The translations under genes and the position numbers were made by a program. This document shows, piece after piece, positions 1 to 5,948 of a DNA stretch of 6,310 nucleotides (position 1 is the stretch's first letter; each line of letters opens with the position of its first letter). Origin of the DNA: Balneolaceae bacterium (GTDB lineage: Bacteria > Bacteroidota > Rhodothermia > Balneolales > Balneolaceae). Under the pieces are notes generated by a model that did no database searches, was not told where the DNA came from, and worked only from the letters and a program-made list of their open reading frames with translations. The stretch is taken from contig SLKH01000042.1 of NCBI GenBank assembly GCA_007134665.1, positions 1 through 6,310 of the forward strand, given 5' to 3'.

Positions 1-180
1 GGATCGGTTTCACTACTTCAGCGTAAATTGAAAATTGGCTATAACAGAGCCGGGCGGATCATTGATCAACTGTTCAATGCAGGAATCGTTGGCCCATACC
101 AGGGCAGCTCGGCAAGAGACGTTTTGGTGGAAAATGAAGAGGAATTGCAGGAAATTATCGATGAACTCAACATCACTTAA
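1..180 (+). CDS. ftsK: DNA translocase FtsK, C-terminal gamma domain (5'-truncated by window)
   Basis: The open frame from base 1 to the TAA at 178-180 gives 59 residues, and the rest of the gene lies upstream of the window. The peptide matches the FtsK/SpoIIIE gamma winged-helix domain almost end to end: a helix beginning [20 protein letters not shown], then [11 protein letters not shown], a GSSAR turn and the DVLV strand, followed by an acidic tail ending in ELNIT. In the family this domain reads short polar DNA motifs (KOPS/SRS) and contacts XerD at dif. The hexameric motor then pumps chromosomal DNA through the closing septum. The ATPase and membrane domains are outside the window, so their integrity cannot be judged. 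The last 20 bases overlap the start of the LolA-like gene in another frame, which suggests translational coupling. The family assignment is very secure. Confidence 0.96.
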   Translation, partial: GSVSLLQRKLKIGYNRAGRIIDQLFNAGIVGPYQGSSARDVLVENEEELQEIIDELNIT

Positions 181-784
181 AGTTTTGAGCATCCTTTGGG
201 TTTGTGTTTTATTGGTTTATCCGGTAAACCTTGATGCACAAACTCCGGCTTTTGATCAACTGAAACAGAAGTTTGAGGAAGGTTATATCTTTAATGCTGT
301 TTTTTCACATGAATATGAAGATTCATACACCGGGGAACATTCACAGAATCAGGGTGAAATCTGGATTGGGAAGGACTCATACAGGGTTGAGGGAGACGAA
401 CAGATAATGATCGTTGACGGTGAAATTTCAAGAGTTTACGATGGAATTCGTAACCGTCTCCTGATCAGTGACTATGATGAAGAAGAAGATGATTTTGCTC
501 CATCAAGGATGCTGCAGGGAGTTGACGACAGTTATAACGTAGAAGAAGTTTCTGTTAATTCCGAAACGATTATCAGGCTCACTTCAGATGACCTGTTTGC
601 TATTTTTATTTCAGTAGAAATTACAATAGATGACCATGGAAATCCTGTACTGATTCGGGCAGTCGACCAGGTTGAAAACCTGTTAACAACAAGATTTGAA
701 ACCGGGCAATTTCAGGAAGCAGATCCCGATCTTTTCCGGATGGAAATACCAAATAATGCCGAGCGGATTGATTTGAGACACTAA
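161..784 (+). CDS. lolA: LolA-family outer-membrane lipoprotein carrier protein
   Basis: This 207-aa protein starts at ATG 161. The start is preceded by AGGA at 149-152 with an 8-base spacer and gives a proper signal peptide: Lys7, a hydrophobic core at about 8-22, and likely cleavage after LDA (residue 26). The frame is open back to ATG 35, and ATG 134 is possible, but both put polar sequence before the signal and sit deeper inside ftsK. The mature part has the LolA layout: an amphipathic helix ([12 protein letters not shown]), strands around [17 protein letters not shown], then [12 protein letters not shown] and a late strand [10 protein letters not shown]. LolA ferries lipoproteins across the periplasm from LolCDE to the outer membrane. 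The ftsK-lolA order is common in Gram-negative bacteria and supports the call. The acidic insert YDEEEDDF near the middle is notable. A LolA-like paralogue with another cargo is possible. Confidence 0.85.
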   Translation: MNSTSLKVLSILWVCVLLVYPVNLDAQTPAFDQLKQKFEEGYIFNAVFSHEYEDSYTGEHSQNQGEIWIGKDSYRVEGDEQIMIVDGEISRVYDGIRNRLLISDYDEEEDDFAPSRMLQGVDDSYNVEEVSVNSETIIRLTSDDLFAIFISVEITIDDHGNPVLIRAVDQVENLLTTRFETGQFQEADPDLFRMEIPNNAERIDLRH

Positions 785-790
785 TAACGC

Positions 791-1798
791 ATGACCCGCA
801 AAGTTCTCAAAATTCTTTTTTCACTACTGATTGCAGTTCTCTTCTTATGGCTTGCATTCCGGGAGGTAAACCTTCCGGAACTCTGGCAGCAGATAACAGG
901 GATAAAGCTATGGTGGATTGCTCCTTTTACTGCTGTAATGATGTTCAGCCACTATCTGAGAGCCGAACGCTGGTCGCTTTTACTGAATGATATTGAAATA
1001 AAACCTCCGAGATCCACGCTTTTTGCAGGAGTCATGGTCGGATACATGATGAATAACGTATTTCCCAGGCTTGGAGAAGTATCCCGGCCGCTTTACGTCG
1101 CCAGGCAAATGAAATTAAGTACCAGTAATTTACTTGGGACCATCGTACTTGAAAGAATTATTGACCTGGTCTGCCTGATTGCCTTTTTGATATTTATAAG
1201 TTTCTATTTTATCAGCGATCAGCAGGTTATGAGTCAAATTTTTGGCACAGAAAGCTGGACAGTAAACGTCTATTTTATTGTACCACTGATACTTTTAATC
1301 TTATTCTTTAGTGCCTGGACCATATTTAAACTGATGCTGCACCTTCAGGAAAGCGGGACCTTAAAAAACCCATTTATAAAGCGTTTAATTGAGATGACAA
1401 AGTTATTTTGGAAAGGGCTCATATCTGTCAGAAAAGTCAGAAACTGGCCGCTGTTTATTCTCTATACGCTGGGCATCTGGATCGGATATATTGCAATGGC
1501 ATATCTGCCATTCATGATGCTTGACCTGCAACAGGTTTATCAGCTTGGATTTATTGAAGCGATGATCATCACGGTCATCTCTGCAGTAGGTGTTGCAGTA
1601 CCTACCCCGGGCGGAATCGGCAGCTACCATCTCTTTATCCAGCAAAGCCTCTGGTTGCTGTTCTCCGTACCACTGGTCACTGCATTAACCTATGCCACAA
1701 TTACTCACGCTGTCACTGTACTCTTGATATTCATAACAGGTGCATTTGTATTGTGGTTTGACAAATATTATACACTCAAAAGTAAACTTGTACGTTGA
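791..1798 (+). CDS. Flippase-like / lysylphosphatidylglycerol synthase TM-domain family membrane protein
   Basis: This is a 335-aa polytopic inner-membrane protein that begins 6 bases after the LolA-like gene, so it is probably cotranscribed. Hydrophobic segments lie near residues 5-23, 40-56, 115-140, 158-182, 217-245 and in a long C-terminal stretch from about 252 to 325. Several signatures of the LPG_synthase_TM/UPF0104 family (the MprF membrane half and AglD-like proteins) are visible: RAERW at 57-61, the NNVFPRLGEVSRP block at 88-100, LERIIDL in a helix, and PTPGGIGSYH at 271-280. The length fits the stand-alone family without a catalytic aminoacyl-transferase domain. Lysyl-lipid synthesis is therefore unlikely, and movement of a lipid or lipid-linked sugar across the membrane is the usual guess. 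The substrate cannot be read from the sequence. No clear Shine-Dalgarno precedes the start. Confidence 0.85.
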   Translation: MTRKVLKILFSLLIAVLFLWLAFREVNLPELWQQITGIKLWWIAPFTAVMMFSHYLRAERWSLLLNDIEIKPPRSTLFAGVMVGYMMNNVFPRLGEVSRPLYVARQMKLSTSNLLGTIVLERIIDLVCLIAFLIFISFYFISDQQVMSQIFGTESWTVNVYFIVPLILLILFFSAWTIFKLMLHLQESGTLKNPFIKRLIEMTKLFWKGLISVRKVRNWPLFILYTLGIWIGYIAMAYLPFMMLDLQQVYQLGFIEAMIITVISAVGVAVPTPGGIGSYHLFIQQSLWLLFSVPLVTALTYATITHAVTVLLIFITGAFVLWFDKYYTLKSKLVR

Positions 1799-1799
1799 T

Positions 1800-1844
1800 G
1801 GCAATGTCAGGGATAAAACTTTTTTCAGAAGGTTTCCTCTTGCC
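1800..1844 (+). other. Imperfect hairpin after the flippase-like gene
   Basis: Nested inverted segments pair in order: GGCAA (1800-1804) with TTGCC (1840-1844), AGG (1809-1811) with CCT (1836-1838), and AAAC (1816-1819) with GTTT (1832-1835). The inner arm can extend through T/A and T/G pairs. It begins one base after the stop codon at 1796-1798. No T-run follows, so it is not a standard intrinsic terminator. It could be a 3'-end processing or stability hairpin, or chance in AT-rich DNA. The stem has internal bulges and its stability was not computed. Confidence 0.25.
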
Positions 1845-1892
1845 GTTCAATTGCTAAATAAAATTTCATACATTACAATATTCCGAAACATG

Positions 1893-1900
1893 TATCTTTT
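1893..1900 (+). promoter_or_regulatory. Possible Bacteroidota-type -7 element (TATCTTTT)
   Basis: TATCTTTT matches the Bacteroidota sigma-A -7 consensus TAnnTTTG except at the last base, and lies in the only sizeable gap of the window (1799-1907). No TTG sits at the expected -33 spacing; the nearest upstream one, at 1851, is too far. If used, transcription would start near 1905, making ATG 1908 almost leaderless, which would rule out the alternative start at 1890. It would drive the barrel/HU/SPOR/ExbBD operon. The evidence is one element only. Confidence 0.3.
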
Positions 1901-1907
1901 ACCCCAG

Positions 1908-3641
1908 ATGCGCAAATTATTATTTCTTATATCCTTGCTTTTTGCCGCAGGATTGGTCTATTCTGAAACGGTATCGGGACAGCAGGCTCAGGAATCTGAC
2001 GGATCGCTTCTTCCGGATATCGACCCTCAGGATATTGAAATCCGCAGCCAGTACCGCGCCCGTTTTCCAGGGCTTCAGCGTCAGCCAATTCTTGGTTTCA
2101 GGCCCGGGTCACGCGTATACCAGGTTGATCCGGACAGGTCTCCGTTTCTTGAAGATCTCGAGGAGATAGCCGCACAGCTTCCTGTTGATCAGTTGACCAG
2201 GCCCGAAGAACCTGAGTATCGTTTTTTCCCTTACGCAGACCCCAAAACCGGTTATGCCAGTTTCGGTGTTGGTAATTATATGAGTGCTGAAGCTGATTTC
2301 TTCGGAAATTATGAAGTAGCCACCGACCAATGGCTGTCAGGATCCATGAATTATTCATCGGGTGACAGCCATCTGAATCAAAACAGTTCATTCAGATATT
2401 TTAACCTGGATTCCAATTACAGGGGGAAAGTCGGAAACCGTACCGTCGTTGGAGCAAACCTGGGAGTTAGCACAGATTTTAATTACCTGCCGAGATTGCA
2501 ATCCGAATTATATGATCTAAGTTTCAATCCCGGGAAAAAAGAGTACTCTGACATTACGGCGGGCGCCCGGGTCAAGTGGTTTCAAAACAATATTGAGCAT
2601 CTCGATATCGGAGCAAATACCTGGTTCTCATCGATAACACTCGACGAATCTGAACACGGTTTCTTTTCGGATGTCAGTGACTGGGGCGTCGCTTTAGATG
2701 GTGCATATTATTGGGCCGGACAACGAATTGAAGAGGTATTTGCTTTTAAAGCAGACTTGCAGGCTGGCGGTTTTGAACGCTTCGAAAACGACACTGATTC
2801 GTGGTCTCAACTCGGTGCAAGTGGTATGTATCGCCGGTTTTTTAACTATAAAACACTGGTTGATGCAACACTTGGTTTTTATCATGTAACCGATGCTGCC
2901 GATAATTCAGCATTTTATTTTGCACCGGACATTCGTGCCAGTTACTATCTGACAGACCGGATCACGATGTCGGCCAAATTACTTGGCAAACCTGAACATC
3001 CGAGCCAAATGGATCATCACAGGCATAACAGATTTCTGCTCCCTGATAACCAACTGGAACACAGCTATAATCTTGAAACAGCAGTTGAACTTGTCGTCGA
3101 GCCACTTCCAAATAACCAGGTTCGGATAGGGGCTTCCTATCTCAGCGGAAAAAATTATCCAATTTACCTGAGGCCAGACTTTGAATTGGGTATTGCACCG
3201 ATGCTTGAGACAATTCCCGGGCATTTTACTCTTGAATACAGAGATGTAACCATTCAAAGAGCGTATGCAGGGATCGATGTTGACCTGATCAGGGAAAAAC
3301 TTTGGTTTGATGTAGAAGGCTATTACCAGAATCCTAAAATATCGGCAACTCAGAAAATACCATATACCGAATCCTATGGTTTAAAAGGAGCAGTATCTAT
3401 ACGTCCGGTTGACAGGATATTGCTGGAAGGCTGGGGAAGTTTTACCGGCTCAAGAGAAACCATGCAGAATGAGGAACTTGATCCTTTCCTCAATCTTGGA
3501 GCAAAGCTCGAAATGAGAATCACCGAACGAATCGGAGTTTATGGAAAAATGATAAATCTGCTGAATCAGGAATATAAAATCTGGGATGGATTTAACGAAC
3601 GCCCCTTCCAGGTCTATGCAGGCGTCACTGTAATCTTTTAA
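1908..3641 (+). CDS. Plug-less TonB-receptor-like outer-membrane beta-barrel protein
   Basis: This 577-aa protein starts at ATG 1908, which opens directly into a signal peptide: MRK, hydrophobic residues 4-17, and cleavage near residues 19-24. The frame is open upstream to ATG 1740, and ATG 1890 is possible, but 1740 lies inside the previous gene. The mature N-terminus carries DIEIR (42-46) and FPGLQRQPILGF (53-64), then a Pro-rich acidic stretch. From about residue 110 come alternating amphipathic strands and turns rich in Tyr, Phe, Asp and Asn, as in TonB-dependent receptor barrels. The end, INLLNQEYKIWDGF followed by FQVYAGVTVIF, closely resembles the last two strands of such receptors, with a terminal Phe as in outer-membrane insertion signals. 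I see no plug domain, no TonB box and no carboxypeptidase-like repeat, and the protein is shorter than most receptors. It may be a passive channel, a structural barrel or a partner of the ExbB/ExbD system encoded downstream. The substrate is unknown. Confidence 0.78.
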   Translation: MRKLLFLISLLFAAGLVYSETVSGQQAQESDGSLLPDIDPQDIEIRSQYRARFPGLQRQPILGFRPGSRVYQVDPDRSPFLEDLEEIAAQLPVDQLTRPEEPEYRFFPYADPKTGYASFGVGNYMSAEADFFGNYEVATDQWLSGSMNYSSGDSHLNQNSSFRYFNLDSNYRGKVGNRTVVGANLGVSTDFNYLPRLQSELYDLSFNPGKKEYSDITAGARVKWFQNNIEHLDIGANTWFSSITLDESEHGFFSDVSDWGVALDGAYYWAGQRIEEVFAFKADLQAGGFERFENDTDSWSQLGASGMYRRFFNYKTLVDATLGFYHVTDAADNSAFYFAPDIRASYYLTDRITMSAKLLGKPEHPSQMDHHRHNRFLLPDNQLEHSYNLETAVELVVEPLPNNQVRIGASYLSGKNYPIYLRPDFELGIAPMLETIPGHFTLEYRDVTIQRAYAGIDVDLIREKLWFDVEGYYQNPKISATQKIPYTESYGLKGAVSIRPVDRILLEGWGSFTGSRETMQNEELDPFLNLGAKLEMRITERIGVYGKMINLLNQEYKIWDGFNERPFQVYAGVTVIF

Positions 3642-3645
3642 GCTC

Positions 3646-3855
3646 ATGAATAATAAATTTATTAAAGCTTTCAGGGAAGTTGTGCGTGAGGAGGTTGTAA
3701 AAAAGAACAAAGTTCAAATTGAAGGACTTGGACGGTTTGAAATCCAACACAACAAACAACATCAAAAGAAGATGGAGAACGGGCAGGTTCTTATGATGCC
3801 CCCTGAAGATGTTGTAATATTCACACCGGAAAATCAGGATAACAATGAAGATTGA
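3646..3855 (+). CDS. Short HU/IHF-like protein lacking the first helix
   Basis: This 69-aa protein begins 4 bases after the barrel gene. Residues from about 8 align with the core of HU/IHF proteins: an amphipathic helix AFREVVREEVVKKN, the strand-turn KVQIEGLGRFEI (compare KVQLIGFGNFEV in HU), an arm-like segment, then MMPPEDVVIFTPE (compare IPASKVPAFKPG). About 20 residues, covering helix 1 and part of helix 2 of a normal 90-aa HU, are absent. An in-frame TAA at 3631-3633 leaves only four codons upstream of the ATG, so this is not a start-site error. The C-terminal helix is replaced by an acidic tail (NQDNNED). The arm has no Asn-Pro tip, the residue pair that kinks DNA in HU. Its last 11 bases overlap the next gene, which also starts with an HU-like domain. 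DNA binding is plausible but not shown. Confidence 0.75.
   Translation: MNNKFIKAFREVVREEVVKKNKVQIEGLGRFEIQHNKQHQKKMENGQVLMMPPEDVVIFTPENQDNNED
3836..3839 (+). promoter_or_regulatory. Candidate ribosome binding site for the HU-SPOR gene
   Basis: AGGA lies 5 bases upstream of ATG 3845 and inside the 3' end of the short HU-like gene. With the 11-base overlap it suggests translational coupling of the two HU-like proteins. The motif is short and could be chance. Confidence 0.3.
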
Positions 3856-5206
3856 CAGGAAGAAGCTGGTTGAACTGCTTATAGAAAAGACCGGGATGGA
3901 AAAGAAAGCGGTTGAATCTCAACTTGATGAACTGGTCAGCCGCATCCAGGACGCCGCCAAAAAAGGAAAAGCACTTGAAATTAAGGGGTTCGGACTGTTC
4001 TATTTCTCCAAGAAGGGAGAATTGAAATTTGACCCATCCGAAGAGCTGAAAACAGAAGTCAACCATAAATATACGGGTATGGATCCCGTTGAAATCAAAA
4101 AACCAAGAGAATCGACAGATAAACCTGCTGATGAGGCTTCGGCAGGAAGTGAAACAGATAAAACATCTGTAAAGTCAGAAAGCATCTGGGGTTTTGATGA
4201 AGATGCTGAAACTGATGAACCTCCATCCGGAAGTAAAAAGAAAAAAGAGGAAAAAAGTACTGAGACGGATAAAAGCAGCAAATTAAAACCTTCTGAAGAA
4301 GAAAAAGAGGAAGAAGAGCGCGATATCTTTGCCCAGTTTGACCACGGCTCAATTGCAGTGCCCGGTAAAAAAAGCAAAAAGGAAGACAAACCGGATCATA
4401 TAAGCAAAGAGCCATCAAAAACCGAAAAAAAATCTGACAAACCGGTTCATGAGGGAGCTGAAGAAAAAACGGATAAAACTAAGAATCTGAGTAAGGATCC
4501 TCCAGAAGAGCAGAAGAAAAAAACAGTTCCTGCAGATCCCAAACCAGGCACGAAAGGAATTACATCTTCAGAAAAACAAAAAATAGTTAAGAAAACTCCG
4601 GCAAAATCGACAGGAAAAAAACAGAACAATCCTGTTTATACGGTAATGTCGGTTATCGTTGTTTTATTGGTTATCATTGTCGGAATCATTGTAGCTTTCG
4701 ATCTGACAGGTACAGATTCTGCAACGGATCAACAGGAAACACAGGCTGATATCATGCAGATGGAGCCTCAGCCACAGGCGCCGGCTGATATTGAATCAGA
4801 AATGAATGGTTTGGAGGAAATGGAAATTCCTGGTGAAGAAACCGAAAGCTTTACAGAATCACCTGGACAAGATGAGCAGGAACAAGTGGAACAACCTGCC
4901 ATTGAAGATGTAGAAGTAGCGGACGTTGAAGAATTTGGCCTTTATGGATCAGTCCATGCGATTGACGAACGGCATTATAGTATTATACTTCACTCTGTAC
5001 GCAGTGAAGCATTTGCATCCGGATTACGGGATGAACTTCAGGATGAAGGCTACAGGGCTTTAATCTATCCTGTTGACCATGAAGAACTCGGAACCATGTG
5101 GAGAGTTGGAATTGGCCAGTTTCTAACCATTGAAGACGCTCAAAATACCGCAACAGAATTACCACAAAATTACCAGGACAATCATTTTATCGGATTAATA
5201 CAGTAA
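3845..5206 (+). CDS. Membrane-anchored HU-like/SPOR fusion protein
   Basis: This 453-aa protein has four parts. Residues 1-76 resemble HU: helices IDRKKLVELLIEKTGMEKKA and an amphipathic second helix, then KALEIKGFGLFYFS and FDPSEELKTEVN. The DNA-grasping beta-arm is replaced by a short KKGEL turn. Residues about 80-262 form a low-complexity Lys/Glu/Ser/Asp linker, probably disordered. Residues about 264-285 form a single transmembrane helix with Lys-rich sequence before it, so the N-terminus should be cytoplasmic. An acidic, Gln- and Pro-rich periplasmic linker leads to a SPOR domain at about 368-453 (HYSIILHSV, GYRALIYPV, MWRVGIGQF, EDAQ). SPOR domains bind glycan strands lacking stem peptides, which are enriched at division septa. 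The gene overlaps the short HU-like gene by 11 bases and precedes exbB by 19. A link between DNA or a protein partner inside the cell and septal wall outside is inferred. The HU-like part may be a protein-interaction module instead. Confidence 0.88.
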   Translation: MKIDRKKLVELLIEKTGMEKKAVESQLDELVSRIQDAAKKGKALEIKGFGLFYFSKKGELKFDPSEELKTEVNHKYTGMDPVEIKKPRESTDKPADEASAGSETDKTSVKSESIWGFDEDAETDEPPSGSKKKKEEKSTETDKSSKLKPSEEEKEEEERDIFAQFDHGSIAVPGKKSKKEDKPDHISKEPSKTEKKSDKPVHEGAEEKTDKTKNLSKDPPEEQKKKTVPADPKPGTKGITSSEKQKIVKKTPAKSTGKKQNNPVYTVMSVIVVLLVIIVGIIVAFDLTGTDSATDQQETQADIMQMEPQPQAPADIESEMNGLEEMEIPGEETESFTESPGQDEQEQVEQPAIEDVEVADVEEFGLYGSVHAIDERHYSIILHSVRSEAFASGLRDELQDEGYRALIYPVDHEELGTMWRVGIGQFLTIEDAQNTATELPQNYQDNHFIGLIQ

Positions 5207-5225
5207 CACCATCAAAATAATAACC

Positions 5226-5948
5226 ATGATAAACTTCTTGTTTCAAAATGCAGACGGCGAACCCGCCGATACCCTGAGTGAATTATTAATGGATGACGCT
5301 TCCATGTCATTTTTTGAAGTACTGTCTCAGGGCGGTATTTTGATGATACCACTATTTATTTTATCCATCCTGGCGATTTACGTTATTGCCGAGCGATGGA
5401 GATTTGTCAATAATTCCCAAATGGAAGTTGACCCTTTTCTGAACAATATCGAGGCCTTGCTGAAATCCGGCGACCAGGCACGTGCACTTGACCATTGTGA
5501 TAAATACAACAAACCCCTCGCCCGCATCCTGAAGAGTGGAATCCGCCGTTTGGGCCGCCCACTCAGGGACATCGAAGAAGCGATCCATAACGCCGGAAAG
5601 AAGGAGATTTACGGACTGGAAACCCGAATGAACTGGCTGGCAACCATAGCCGGTGTTGCACCATTAGTCGGATTTACCGGAACAGTAACAGGTATGATCC
5701 GGGCTTTCATGGATATCCAGGCACTCCAGGGTAATGTCAACCCAAGTGTGCTCGCAGGTGGTATCTGGGAGGCTTTGATTACCACAGCAACCGGTTTGAT
5801 TGTCGGTATTATCGCATATGGATTTTACAATTACCTGATCGGGAAAATTAACCGGATGGTATTTGAACTGGAAAATGCATCAGCCGATTTCATCGATATG
5901 CTGCAGGCTCCGACCAAGAAAAAGAACAGAACCGAGGTTAATGTGTAA
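5226..5948 (+). CDS. exbB: MotA/TolQ/ExbB-family proton channel subunit
   Basis: This 240-aa inner-membrane protein has the three-helix plan of the family: helix 1 at about 36-55 (GGILMIPLFILSILAIYV), a cytoplasmic loop of about 80 residues, helix 2 at about 137-160 with IAGVAPLVGFTGTVTGMI, and helix 3 at about 184-207 after GGIWEALITTATGL. The small-residue and Thr-rich faces of helices 2 and 3 line the proton path in ExbB/TolQ/MotA. I chose ATG 5226; ATG 5304 (MSFFEVL) would also keep all helices. Bacteroidota homologues often carry a short N-terminal extension like this one, but neither start has a convincing ribosome site. With the ExbD-like protein it should form a proton-driven motor acting on a TonB- or TolA-like partner. 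The sequence alone does not separate the ExbB role (nutrient uptake) from the TolQ role (outer-membrane constriction), so the symbol denotes the family. Confidence 0.93.
   Translation: MINFLFQNADGEPADTLSELLMDDASMSFFEVLSQGGILMIPLFILSILAIYVIAERWRFVNNSQMEVDPFLNNIEALLKSGDQARALDHCDKYNKPLARILKSGIRRLGRPLRDIEEAIHNAGKKEIYGLETRMNWLATIAGVAPLVGFTGTVTGMIRAFMDIQALQGNVNPSVLAGGIWEALITTATGLIVGIIAYGFYNYLIGKINRMVFELENASADFIDMLQAPTKKKNRTEVNV

Noticed and set aside
35..160. N-terminal extension of the LolA-like frame back to ATG 35 (or ATG 134)
   Set aside because: This stretch codes in another frame for the highly conserved FtsK gamma domain, and the extension would place polar residues in front of a normal signal peptide.
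1800..1844. Intrinsic (Rho-independent) terminator
   Set aside because: There is a hairpin, but no T-run follows it and the stem is broken by bulges, so it is listed only as a hairpin.
1740..1907. Extension of the barrel frame upstream to ATG 1740 or ATG 1890
   Set aside because: The 1740 start is inside the flippase-like gene, and the signal peptide begins naturally at 1908. The 1890 start adds only six residues and overlaps the possible -7 element.
2098..2391. Minus-strand open frames opposite the barrel gene
   Set aside because: No recognisable protein features. The + strand encodes a continuous barrel with a signal peptide and a typical C-terminus.
3646..3855. The short HU-like gene as a pseudogene or frameshifted full-length HU
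   Set aside because: An in-frame stop lies just upstream and the preceding DNA encodes the conserved end of the barrel protein, so no lost helix-1 sequence is hidden there. Tight spacing to both neighbours suggests a functional gene.
4000..4418. Minus-strand open frames of 129 and 107 codons opposite the HU-SPOR linker
   Set aside because: They are Ser/Phe/Leu-rich reflections of Lys/Glu/Asp codons on the coding strand, with no family resemblance.
4080..4630. Tandem DNA repeat in the linker region
   Set aside because: Recurring DKP/DKT/DKS peptides are low-complexity composition. No fixed-length repeat unit is visible at the DNA level.
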